Of a stretch of 6,864 nt of DNA, positions 1 through 6,864 are shown in pieces. Numbering within the stretch: the stretch's first letter is position 1; the number at the start of each line of letters is the position of its first letter. The notes under the pieces are model-generated. The model saw only the letters and a program-made list of their open reading frames with translations, was not told the DNA's origin and did not search any database. The position numbers and the translations under genes are program-made. Source of the stretch: Phycisphaerae bacterium. Lineage in GTDB: Bacteria; Planctomycetota; Phycisphaerae; Sedimentisphaerales; Anaerobacaceae. The stretch is taken from the NCBI GenBank assembly GCA_030630315.1, contig DAOVNI010000089.1, positions 1 through 6,864 on the forward strand, in the 5' to 3' direction.

Positions 1-776
1 AGCCGGATGAGATTTATAACTTAGGCGCACAAAGTCATGTGCGGGTAAGTTTTGATACGCCCATCTACACGGTCGATACGGATGGGCTTGGGACGCTTCG
101 GCTGCTTGAGGCGGTTCGTTCGAGCGATAAGCCGGCAAAGTTTTATCAGGCCTCCAGCAGCGAGATGTACGGCAAGGCCGTCGAAACACCACAAACGGAG
201 AAGACGCCGTTTTATCCGCGCAGCCCGTACGGTTGTGCGAAAGTCTACAGCTTCTGGCAGACGGTGAACTATCGAGAAGCTTACGGGCTGTTTGCGTGTA
301 ATGGAATTTTGTTTAATCACGAATCACCGAGACGCGGCGAGACGTTTGTTACGAGAAAAATTACGCGAGCGGCAACGCGAATCAAATTAGGGCTGCAGGA
401 TAAATTGTATCTGGGTAATCTCGATGCAAAGCGTGACTGGGGATTTGCCGGTGATTATGTGGAAACTATGCGGCTTATGCTGCAGCAGGACCAACCTGAT
501 GACTATGTGATAGCAACGGGCGATACGCATTCGGTGCGTGAGTTTTTGGATGAGGTGTTTGGGTATCTTGATTTGGATTGGCAGAAGCACGTTGAGATTG
601 ACCGACGGTATTTCAGGCCGAGCGAAGTTGACTGTTTGACGGGTGATGCGAGCAAAGCACGAAAGGTTCTCAAGTGGGAGCCAAAGGTGGGCTTTAAAGA
701 GCTTGCGCGAATGATGACCGATGCCGATATGAAGCTTGCTGAAAGAGAGAATATTTTGAAAGATCATGGACAGTAA
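1..776 (+). CDS. gmd: GDP-mannose 4,6-dehydratase, C-terminal part (5' end outside window)
   Basis: Converts GDP-D-mannose to GDP-4-dehydro-6-deoxy-D-mannose in the cytoplasm using bound NADP; first step towards GDP-L-fucose, GDP-rhamnose and related sugars. The reading frame is open from base 3 and gives 257 residues to the TAA at 774-776, starting inside the conserved YNLGAQSHV block, so roughly the first 80-90 residues, with the Rossmann glycine motif, are missing. Seen: QASSSEMYG (147-173), with Ser where E. coli Gmd has catalytic Thr132 and the paired Glu retained at 162-164; SPYGCAK with the YxxxK Tyr at 228-230 and Lys at 240-242; and the family signature [20 protein letters not shown] from about 300. 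The SSSEM variant occurs in other bacterial Gmd proteins, so activity is expected. An internal GTG at 39 could open the frame but would discard conserved sequence, so it is not the start. Its pathway partner fcl lies 2.6 kb downstream beyond an unrelated gene. Identification is very secure; the final deoxysugar is inferred. Confidence 0.96.
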   Translation, partial: PDEIYNLGAQSHVRVSFDTPIYTVDTDGLGTLRLLEAVRSSDKPAKFYQASSSEMYGKAVETPQTEKTPFYPRSPYGCAKVYSFWQTVNYREAYGLFACNGILFNHESPRRGETFVTRKITRAATRIKLGLQDKLYLGNLDAKRDWGFAGDYVETMRLMLQQDQPDDYVIATGDTHSVREFLDEVFGYLDLDWQKHVEIDRRYFRPSEVDCLTGDASKARKVLKWEPKVGFKELARMMTDADMKLAERENILKDHGQ

Positions 777-852
777 GAAGTAAAAAAGAGGAGTTGAAAT
801 TAGACTGGCTCTCGCTATGGGTGCTAGGAAATAAACCTACAGAACTTAAAAA
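777..852 (+). other. 76-nt gap between gmd and the HEAT-repeat gene
   Basis: The longest intergenic stretch in the window. It contains a strong Shine-Dalgarno-like AGAGGAG at 787-793 with no ATG or GTG at a normal distance behind it, and an in-frame stop (TAA 847-849) that closes the HEAT gene's frame just before its start. I see no stem-loop followed by a T run, so no intrinsic terminator after gmd. A TTGAAA at 794-799 resembles a -35 box but has no good -10 partner. The HEAT gene is therefore probably read from the gmd transcript, although a non-sigma70 promoter cannot be excluded. Confidence 0.6.
787..793 (+). promoter_or_regulatory. Orphan Shine-Dalgarno (AGAGGAG)
   Basis: AGAGGAG is a near-perfect anti-16S match lying 10 nt after the gmd stop. 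The only start-like codons nearby are a TTG touching it (794-796, no spacing), an ATG at 817 giving just five codons, and the HEAT start at 853, which is 59 nt away. It thus serves no recognisable gene. It may be the leftover ribosome site of a gene that once followed gmd directly, or chance in a purine-rich stretch. Confidence 0.4.
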
Positions 853-918
853 ATGTGTATGCGAAAGATTTTGATATTAGTTGTTGCTATTTTGATGGGG
901 TTAGCCCATACGGTTCCT
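853..918 (+). other. Signal peptide or N-terminal membrane anchor of the HEAT protein
   Basis: Residues 1-22 read MCMRKILILVVAILMGLAHT followed by VP: a short basic n-region (Arg4, Lys5), about 13 hydrophobic residues, then polar sequence. A plausible signal peptidase I site lies after Ala18 (G-L-A) or near Gly23. There is no lipobox; Cys2 is in the wrong place for a lipoprotein. If translation starts at ATG 859, the same features remain. With the positive residues ahead of the hydrophobic stretch, the rest of the protein should face outwards. Confidence 0.7.
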
Positions 919-3408
919 GGGACTGAGCGAGAGCAGTTGCACAAATTAACTTTCCGGGAGCTTTTTGACCGGGCTCTTAAAGCTAAAGGTGATGAATATG
1001 TAAAGCTGCGTAATGCAATTATAGGAAGAAACGAGGGGGCGGTTCCTTTTCTCAAAGTTAAAGTGTGTGACCAGGATTGGAGAACTGCCATACTTGCTGA
1101 AGCGATGCTCGGCCGTATAACTGACCTTGAAAGATATACTCACTACAAAGAGCTTCTGATCGTACCGATAAAATCTGCGTGGTTGTTGGAGGAAGGTACA
1201 GTTGTGGGACCTCGCCCTTTTGATGACATCCGTGTTATAGCGAAAGGCCAGTGGGGCTGGCGGTCGCGGTCATATGGAGAGGATTATGGAGAGGATAATG
1301 TTATTACTTTTGACCGCGCATTGCATCAGAAGGATGCCATAGCTTTTCTGATTGAATTAGGCCTGAAGGACTGTGTGAGGGAAATGCCGAATGTTGCGTC
1401 GGAGATACCGCTGTCGAGCTTCAAGGAAAGCTACACAAGCGAGGAAGTAGGAGAGGTACTCGGCGTCACGAAGAGAACCGCCGAGCGGTGGTGTGGGGCA
1501 CAGATGGTGCTACCTTACGATGAGAGTCAGAAGGTCTCTCACGCGACGCTTCGAAGATTTGCGGAGCGCTATGGGGGCCGTCCGAGGCGATTTGAAGGGG
1601 ACAAAGCAAGGGCGGTGGGCAGATGTTACGCAGCAATTCGGTTAGGTAGGTTTGAGCACAGAGCAATCACTCCAGCTCTTATTGAGTTGCTCAAGACAGA
1701 CACATGTGAATACGTTCGAGTTTACGCAGCCGGTCAATTGCGAACGAAGGAGGCATTAGAGCCTTTGCTGGAAGCATTGAAGGATGAAGGCATAGAGATG
1801 CGGCGGGAAGCTGCAACTTCTTTAGGTCGAATCAAGGATCGAAGGTCAATTGGGCCTTTGACGGTCGCCCTGAAGCATAGGTATGAGAAGGAGGAGCACA
1901 TGCATGGTGTTGTCCGCAAAACAATAGCTGTGGCTATTGGCGAGATAGATATTGATGCACTTGTGGCCCTGATGACGGAAGAGGACGTGAGAATTCGCGA
2001 GGCTTTAACGTCTGCGCTGCTGGAATTCGAGGAGGCACAGGCGATGGAGGTGTTTATGAGGATTTTACGTGAAGCACCGCAGAGTCACATACGGATGGCG
2101 GCGGCGCGGAAGCTTGGGCAAACAGGAGACCGTCGTGCCGTAGAGGCCTTAATAACTGCTCTAAACGATAACAACAGGAACGTCCGCCAACTTGTGGCAA
2201 AGGCCCTTGAAAAGATCGGTGATTTCCGTGCGATAGGACCATTGGAGGCGGCGGCCGTTGGGGACAAAGACTTTGTTGTAAGAAATGCCGCAAGGAGGGC
2301 CTTTCAAAAGTTGGAACAGAAGAAGCTTCGATTGGAAAGAGAGAAGACGGGAATTGTAAGAGTTAAGAAATGGGAGATGCCGAGCTTGGATTCCCTGATA
2401 GCTGATCTGCGTGATGAGAGGCCTGGCATTCGAATTGCTTCGGCAAAGGCGCTCAGAAGAGTGAAAGACCCGCGGGCAGTTGAGGCACTTGTGGGGGCAC
2501 TTAATGACCCGGACCATGAGGTGAGAGGACATGCTGCGTATGCTTTGGGGGAGACAAAGGAATCGAGCTGTATTAAATCGCTTGTAGGTGTTCTGATGGA
2601 AGAGCAAAACATTTTTGTCCGGCAAAAGATTTTTACGGCTTTGCAAAAAATGAACGATCCGAGCACCGTTGAATTGCTCGCCAAGGTTTTAAAACATGAA
2701 AAAGAACTCGTAGTTTGGAAAGCTATACGGATATTGAGTGAATTGAAGGACCCAAGGGCAATTAAACATCTTATAGCTGTGATCGATGATGAAGAAGGTC
2801 AGCTGCGTCGATTAGCTGCAAGAGCAATTACAAGAATAAGCATCGACGCAGGGCTAAGGCTGTTTCACGACTACGGGCCCGAAATTAAGCGCGCGGTCAC
2901 CACGGAGATTTGGCAGGGCAGCAGTAAAGGGCCAGGTTTGTTAAAGATACTGATTGCGGCCCTGAGAGATGAAGATCCGAGAGTGCGGTTGGGAGGGCTT
3001 GTGGCGCTTCGAGCAAGAAAGTATGCCATAGGAAAAGATGCCCTGATTTCCGCGCTAAGTGATCAAAGCCCATACGTTCGCTGCGCCGTCATAGAAGTTC
3101 TTGCTGATTTCGAGCAAGAGCGCCTTATGAAATACGTGACGGGCCGCCTGAAAGATGAGGACAGCAGTGTCAGGAGTTGTGCGGCCAAGACGTTAGGCGA
3201 GCGCAAAGACCTGCGTTTCGTCGGCCTGTTGGTGGAAGCGTTGGGCAGTGAGCAGGACAAGGGCGTGCAAGCGGAGCTTATTAAGGCCTTGGCCCAGACC
3301 ACCGGATATGAGCTAAGTGTAGAGGAATGGGGGCAGTGGTGGGATCAGAATAGCGAGCGTTTTGAGGATATAGGACCTGGACAGGTGAGCACAAGGAAAC
3401 AGGGTTGA
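853..3408 (+). CDS. Exported HEAT-repeat protein with an embedded MerR/excisionase-like helix-turn-helix
   Basis: An 851-residue protein of unknown function; nothing marks it as an enzyme. Order of parts: a short basic start and hydrophobic stretch (about residues 4-18) resembling a Sec signal peptide or membrane anchor; an unassigned region to about 190 with a YGEDYGED duplication at 141-148; a helix-turn-helix-like segment at 194-240; HEAT units over about 271-490; a basic, probably helical linker at about 484-506; more HEAT units at 511-664 and 694-818; and a cap at 817-837 with TGYEL and WGQWW. The repeats follow the pattern D..VR..AA.ALG...D.RAV..L..AL, about 14 units by eye. HEAT solenoids usually bind proteins, so a scaffold role in or beyond the periplasm is a reasonable guess. 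An in-frame TAA at 847-849 limits the start to ATG 853 or ATG 859; neither has a good ribosome site (the nearest, AGGAA at 826-830, is too far). The gene ends 12 nt before fcl, in the same frame, and splits the gmd-fcl pair. The ORF is certain; its link to sugar synthesis is not. Confidence 0.9.
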   Translation: MCMRKILILVVAILMGLAHTVPGTEREQLHKLTFRELFDRALKAKGDEYVKLRNAIIGRNEGAVPFLKVKVCDQDWRTAILAEAMLGRITDLERYTHYKELLIVPIKSAWLLEEGTVVGPRPFDDIRVIAKGQWGWRSRSYGEDYGEDNVITFDRALHQKDAIAFLIELGLKDCVREMPNVASEIPLSSFKESYTSEEVGEVLGVTKRTAERWCGAQMVLPYDESQKVSHATLRRFAERYGGRPRRFEGDKARAVGRCYAAIRLGRFEHRAITPALIELLKTDTCEYVRVYAAGQLRTKEALEPLLEALKDEGIEMRREAATSLGRIKDRRSIGPLTVALKHRYEKEEHMHGVVRKTIAVAIGEIDIDALVALMTEEDVRIREALTSALLEFEEAQAMEVFMRILREAPQSHIRMAAARKLGQTGDRRAVEALITALNDNNRNVRQLVAKALEKIGDFRAIGPLEAAAVGDKDFVVRNAARRAFQKLEQKKLRLEREKTGIVRVKKWEMPSLDSLIADLRDERPGIRIASAKALRRVKDPRAVEALVGALNDPDHEVRGHAAYALGETKESSCIKSLVGVLMEEQNIFVRQKIFTALQKMNDPSTVELLAKVLKHEKELVVWKAIRILSELKDPRAIKHLIAVIDDEEGQLRRLAARAITRISIDAGLRLFHDYGPEIKRAVTTEIWQGSSKGPGLLKILIAALRDEDPRVRLGGLVALRARKYAIGKDALISALSDQSPYVRCAVIEVLADFEQERLMKYVTGRLKDEDSSVRSCAAKTLGERKDLRFVGLLVEALGSEQDKGVQAELIKALAQTTGYELSVEEWGQWWDQNSERFEDIGPGQVSTRKQG
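1273..1296 (+). repeat. Perfect 12-bp in-frame tandem duplication
   Basis: TATGGAGAGGAT occurs twice in direct succession with no mismatch, adding a second YGED tetrapeptide (residues 141-148 of the HEAT protein). The duplication is in phase with the codons. Exact identity, including the third codon positions, suggests a recent slippage event. It lies in the unassigned N-terminal region, not in the HEAT array. Confidence 0.9.
1432..1575 (+). other. MerR/excisionase-type helix-turn-helix segment inside the HEAT protein
   Basis: Residues 194-240 contain YTSEEVGEVLGVTKRTAERW followed by a short wing-like stretch and VSHATLRRFAERY. This closely follows the common pattern Y-T-x-E-E-V-A-x-L-L-G-V-S-x-R-T-V-x-R-W and then a basic wing ending in a helix like I-x-x-x-x-L-x-x-F, as in small excisionase (HTH_17) and MerR N-terminal domains. 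The Gly-Val-x-x-R-T turn and the closing Arg-Trp are present. Such domains bind DNA in the cytoplasm, which conflicts with the export signal on the same protein; it may have been re-used for protein contact. Confidence 0.65.
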
Positions 3409-4402
<994 letters not shown>

Positions 4403-4403
4403 T

Positions 4404-4408
4404 AAGGA
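4404..4408 (+). promoter_or_regulatory. Ribosome binding site of the WbpB-like gene
   Basis: AAGGA ends nine bases before ATG 4418. It supports this start over any later Met, since the NAD-binding glycine motif begins only 12 residues in. It overlaps the second stop of the short ORF at 4367-4402, so ribosomes ending there would sit on this site. Confidence 0.7.
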
Positions 4409-4417
4409 AATATACAG

Positions 4418-5446
4418 ATGGACAAAGAGACTTTGAATGTTGCAGTTGTTGGCGCCGGCTATTGGGGTAAAAATCTCATTCGTAATTTTGCCACAGCGAA
4501 AAGATGTAATTTGAAATACGTGTGCGACCTGGATGAGAAGTTGCTGGCTGAGCAGAAAAAGAATTTCCCTTTCATTAAGACCTCAACCAATATAGATGAG
4601 GTTATGAGCGAAGGGCAAGTTGATGCGTTGGTAATTGCTACCGATGTTCCCAGTCACTTCAGAATTGCTCAAAAGTCATTAGAGGCCGGCAAGCACACCT
4701 ATGTTGAGAAGCCGTTGGCCTCAAAAGCCGGTGACGCCAGGATTCTGGTTGAGCTTGCGAAAGAAAAGGGGGTGAAATTAATGGTAGGTCATTTGCTGGA
4801 GTATCATCCGGCGGTGAATTACCTTAAGGAAACGATAGACAAGGATGGAATTGGTCAACCTTATTATATGTACACTCAGCGGGTCAATTTAGGTGTTGTT
4901 CGTCAAAATGAGAACGCATGGTGGTCGCTGGCGCCGCATGATATTTCCGTTGTGTGCTATCTGCTTGGCTCCGAGCCGGTGTCGGTGGCGGCGCACGGCC
5001 AGTGCTATCTGCAGAAGGACATTGAAGACGTGGTCTTTGCCACGATTAAATTTGCGGATGGTAAAACGGCAAATATTCACTGCAGCTGGCTTGACCCGCA
5101 CAAAATCAGGAAGATGACGGTCGTTGGCTCCGAGAAAATGGTAACGTTTGACGATATGGAAGCGACGGAGAAGATTCGGATGTACGACAAAGGTGCGGCG
5201 ATAAAGCATGATATAACTACATCATACGCGGACATAATATCGCTGCGATTCGGTGATATAGTGATTCCGAAGGTTCCGGGCGGCGAACCGCTTGCTCTGG
5301 AATGCACACACTTTATAGATTGCGTGCTTGACGGCAAGCCGATACGCAGTAACGGTATTGACGGCTTGCGGGTTGTTCAAGTTTTGGAGGCGGGGCAGAA
5401 GTCATTAAAGAGTAATGGTGAGCCTATTAATCCCGGGGATTTTTAA
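4418..5446 (+). CDS. wbpB: Gfo/Idh/MocA-family sugar-nucleotide 3-dehydrogenase (WbpB/WlbA-like)
   Basis: Probably oxidises the C3 hydroxyl of UDP-GlcNAc uronic acid to the 3-keto form with NAD, preparing it for transamination. Its 342 residues show the two-domain family plan: a Rossmann fold with VVGAGYWGKN at 10-19, an acidic end to strand two at CDLDE (36-40), and the EKPLA signature at 97-101 whose Lys98 is the family's catalytic lysine. The C-terminal sheet domain follows, with GHLLEYHPA (124-132), NENAWW (164-169), APHD (172-175, His174 the likely catalytic partner) and the SWLDPHK stretch (223-229). The WGKN and APHD blocks mark the clade that I know usually sits beside WbpD-like acetyltransferases. 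Here it overlaps that gene by one base and is followed by the aminotransferase, which strongly supports the assignment. Without that context it could only be called a Gfo/Idh/MocA oxidoreductase; the exact substrate is inferred. Confidence 0.85.
   Translation: MDKETLNVAVVGAGYWGKNLIRNFATAKRCNLKYVCDLDEKLLAEQKKNFPFIKTSTNIDEVMSEGQVDALVIATDVPSHFRIAQKSLEAGKHTYVEKPLASKAGDARILVELAKEKGVKLMVGHLLEYHPAVNYLKETIDKDGIGQPYYMYTQRVNLGVVRQNENAWWSLAPHDISVVCYLLGSEPVSVAAHGQCYLQKDIEDVVFATIKFADGKTANIHCSWLDPHKIRKMTVVGSEKMVTFDDMEATEKIRMYDKGAAIKHDITTSYADIISLRFGDIVIPKVPGGEPLALECTHFIDCVLDGKPIRSNGIDGLRVVQVLEAGQKSLKSNGEPINPGDF
5435..5439 (+). promoter_or_regulatory. Weak ribosome site with stop-start overlap (TAATG)
   Basis: GGGGA lies six bases before ATG 5446. 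The A at 5446 is shared between the TAA stop of the dehydrogenase (5444-5446) and the ATG of the acetyltransferase. A modest site plus a one-base overlap suggests translational coupling, so both enzymes would be made in step. Confidence 0.6.
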
Positions 5447-6108
5447 TGAAGCGGAAGAAGGATTATTTTGTGCATGAGTCGGCGTATGTTGATGAGCCAT
5501 GTGAAATCGGCAAGGGGACGAAAATATGGCATTTTTCGCACATAATGAAGGGCGCCAGGATTGGGGAGAACTGTATATTCGGGCAGAATGTAAATGTTGC
5601 CGGTGGGGTGGTTATCGGCAACAACGTCAAGGTTCAAAATAATGTTTCGATTTATACTGGTACGATTATTGAGGATGACGTTTTTCTTGGGCCCAGTTGT
5701 GTTTTGACAAATGTTACAAATCCGCGGTCGCAGATTGTGCGGCATAATCTTTATGAAAAGACGGTCTTTCGTCGTGGAGCGACTGTTGGAGCGAACGCGA
5801 CTATTGTCTGTGGCATTGAACTTGGTCGGTATTCGTTTGTTGCCGCCGGTGCGGTGGTGACCGAGGATGTTCCGGACTATGCTCTGATGATGGGTGTTCC
5901 GGCGAAGCGGGCCGGCTGGATAAGCCGACACGGTATTCCGCTGCCGCAGGCGGATGCTGATGGTATTATGGTTTGTCCTGAGAGCGGGTATCGTTATAAA
6001 GAAGTTGAGCCGGGGGTTGTGAGGTGTCTGGATTTGGATGAAGATGCTCCGCTGCCGCCGGATAAGGCCATCGGCACAGTTTCCTACCCTGACCTTAAGA
6101 GAAAATAA
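5446..6108 (+). CDS. wbpD: Left-handed beta-helix N-acetyltransferase (WbpD/WlbB-like)
   Basis: Transfers acetyl from acetyl-CoA to the 3-amino group of UDP-2-acetamido-3-amino-2,3-dideoxyglucuronic acid; a cytoplasmic trimer in known relatives. The 220-residue protein shows hexapeptide repeats across about residues 14-140 ([LIV]-G-x-x-x-x style turns) and the family blocks IWHFSHI (27-33), GQNVNVAGG (46-54), QNNVSIY (64-70), GPSCVLTNVTNPRS (82-95), GATVGANATIVCG (111-123) and GVPAKRAGW (150-158). It is longer than the roughly 190 residues of Pseudomonas WbpD because of a tail from about 162 that includes MVCPESGYRYKEVEPG (175-190); I believe tails with a CP-x-[ST]-G-x-x-Y element occur in other members, so it does not look broken. 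The ATG overlaps the upstream stop by one base. The N-acetyltransferase family is secure; the precise acceptor sugar follows from the two flanking genes. Confidence 0.92.
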   Translation: MKRKKDYFVHESAYVDEPCEIGKGTKIWHFSHIMKGARIGENCIFGQNVNVAGGVVIGNNVKVQNNVSIYTGTIIEDDVFLGPSCVLTNVTNPRSQIVRHNLYEKTVFRRGATVGANATIVCGIELGRYSFVAAGAVVTEDVPDYALMMGVPAKRAGWISRHGIPLPQADADGIMVCPESGYRYKEVEPGVVRCLDLDEDAPLPPDKAIGTVSYPDLKRK

Positions 6109-6129
6109 ACAACCCTCTTTACGCAAATC

Positions 6130-6134
6130 AGGAG
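6130..6134 (+). promoter_or_regulatory. Strong ribosome binding site of the aminotransferase
   Basis: AGGAG stands seven bases before ATG 6142 and is the best-placed Shine-Dalgarno in the window. It fixes the start, since the protein then begins with the family-typical MQVPLLDLKAQY. The surrounding gap (6109-6141) is only 33 nt and shows no hairpin. Confidence 0.85.
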
Positions 6135-6141
6135 AAAAAAT

Positions 6142-6864
6142 ATGCAGGTACCTCTATTAGATTTGAAAGCACAGTACGCGACCATAAAAGATGAGGTTTT
6201 AGCAGCCGTTTCGGAAGTTCTTGAATCTCAGCGTTGCATCGGCGGTCCGAAAGTGGCCGAGCTGGAAGAGAAAATAGCGGCGATAAGCGACAGCAGGTTC
6301 GCGGTCGGTGCTTCCAGCGGTACGGATGCAATTTTGAACAGTCTGATGAGTTTGGATATCGGCGCCGGTGACGAGGTTATTACGACGCCGTTCACGTTTT
6401 TTGCTACGGTCGGTTGTATTACCCGCACCGGTACCAAGCCGGTATTCGTGGATATCGACCCGAGGACTTTCAATATCGACCCGGCGCTTATTGAGTCGGC
6501 GGTTACGAAAAAGACGAAAGTGATTATGCCGGTTCATTTATTCGGGCAGATGGCTGATATGGACCCGATTATGGAGATTGCGAATAAATATAATCTTGCG
6601 GTTATTGAGGATGCGGCCCAGTCGATTACGAGTACGTACAAGGGCAGGAAGTCAGGGAGTATCGGGACGGCTGGGTGTTTTAGTTTTTTCCCGAGCAAGA
6701 ACTTAGGCGGCATCGGTGACGGCGGTATGATTGTTACTAATGATGAGCAGCTTTATGAACGGCTTCTTGTTATGCGTAATCACGGCAGCAAGCCGAAATA
6801 CTATCATAAATACATTGGCGGCAATTTCCGTCTCGACCCTATACAGGCGGCGGCACTTTTGGTC
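6142..6864 (+). CDS. wbpE: DegT/DnrJ/EryC1 aminotransferase (WbpE/WlbC-like), 3' end outside window
   Basis: A PLP-dependent enzyme of the AHBA-synthase fold that would aminate the 3-keto sugar made by the WbpB-like dehydrogenase, using glutamate as donor, and hand the 3-amino sugar to the acetyltransferase. The window holds 241 codons with no stop; the family is usually about 360-400 residues, so roughly one third is missing. Seen: PLLDLKAQY (4-12), GASSGTDA at 56-63 (phosphate-binding Gly-Thr), PFTFFAT (83-89), VHLFGQ (131-136), EDAAQS at 156-161 with Asp157 for the PLP ring nitrogen, and FSFFPSKNLGG with Lys186 as the Schiff-base lysine, followed by GDGGMIVTN and RNHGS. These are the canonical positions, next to Lys185 of Pseudomonas WbpE. 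The frame is intact to the last base. Fold and chemistry are very secure; the sugar is inferred from its neighbours. Confidence 0.94.
   Translation, partial: MQVPLLDLKAQYATIKDEVLAAVSEVLESQRCIGGPKVAELEEKIAAISDSRFAVGASSGTDAILNSLMSLDIGAGDEVITTPFTFFATVGCITRTGTKPVFVDIDPRTFNIDPALIESAVTKKTKVIMPVHLFGQMADMDPIMEIANKYNLAVIEDAAQSITSTYKGRKSGSIGTAGCFSFFPSKNLGGIGDGGMIVTNDEQLYERLLVMRNHGSKPKYYHKYIGGNFRLDPIQAAALLV

Noticed and set aside
387..767. Long open frame on the - strand opposite gmd
   Set aside because: It lies wholly opposite a gene with clear family motifs, has no recognisable motif of its own and no convincing ribosome site; treated as a shadow.
794..822. Possible sigma70 promoter for the HEAT gene (TTGAAA at 794-799 with TATGGG at 816-821)
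   Set aside because: The -10 candidate matches only the first three positions of TATAAT and the region is short, so this is no better than chance.
5443..6126. 227-codon open frame on the - strand opposite the acetyltransferase
   Set aside because: It mirrors the beta-helix gene across its whole length; the translation is Arg/Asn/His-rich with no domain pattern, as expected of an antisense shadow.
6109..6141. Possible terminator or promoter between the acetyltransferase and the aminotransferase
   Set aside because: The gap is 33 nt and shows no inverted repeat or promoter-like hexamers, only the ribosome site.

Overview
The window holds six genes, all on the + strand and packed head to tail, with the first and last cut by the window edges. 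Five encode enzymes of sugar-nucleotide synthesis. The sixth, the longest, encodes an 851-residue, apparently exported HEAT-repeat protein. There are no tRNA or rRNA genes, CRISPR arrays, insertion sequences, convincing terminators or gene-free stretches over 300 bases; the longest gap is 76 nt (777-852). The layout reads as the inside of one long surface-polysaccharide (O-antigen or exopolysaccharide) operon.

Region by region: (1) 1-776, the C-terminal two thirds or more of GDP-mannose 4,6-dehydratase (Gmd). (2) 853-3408, the HEAT-repeat protein, with a signal-peptide-like N-terminus, an unknown N-terminal region, a MerR/excisionase-like helix-turn-helix at residues 194-240, then about 14 HEAT units and a Trp-rich C-terminal cap. 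(3) 3421-4380, GDP-L-fucose synthase (Fcl/GMER), the enzyme that follows Gmd in the GDP-L-fucose pathway. (4) 4418-5446, 5446-6108 and 6142-6864, a Gfo/Idh/MocA dehydrogenase, a left-handed beta-helix N-acetyltransferase and a DegT/AHBA aminotransferase. Together these match the WbpB-WbpD-WbpE (WlbA-WlbB-WlbC) set, which installs a 3-acetamido group on UDP-GlcNAc-derived uronic acid.

Working together, Gmd and Fcl would convert GDP-mannose to GDP-L-fucose (or a close 6-deoxyhexose). The WbpB/E/D set would oxidise C3 of UDP-GlcNAcA, transaminate it and acetylate it, giving UDP-2,3-diacetamido-2,3-dideoxyglucuronic acid. The UDP-GlcNAc 6-dehydrogenase (WbpA) needed upstream, any 2-epimerase, and all glycosyltransferases and export genes are outside the window.

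Organism: a Gram-negative-type bacterium of moderate GC. The HEAT array ending in a TG...W..WW cap is a style I associate with Planctomycetes and other PVC bacteria, and a Phycisphaerae-like sediment or digester lineage would fit. This is inference from gene style, not proof.

The least ordinary items are the HEAT protein itself (a DNA-binding-type fold in a protein that looks exported), its position splitting the gmd-fcl pair, an unused strong Shine-Dalgarno just after gmd, and an 11-codon ORF with a good ribosome site just ahead of the WbpB-like gene.
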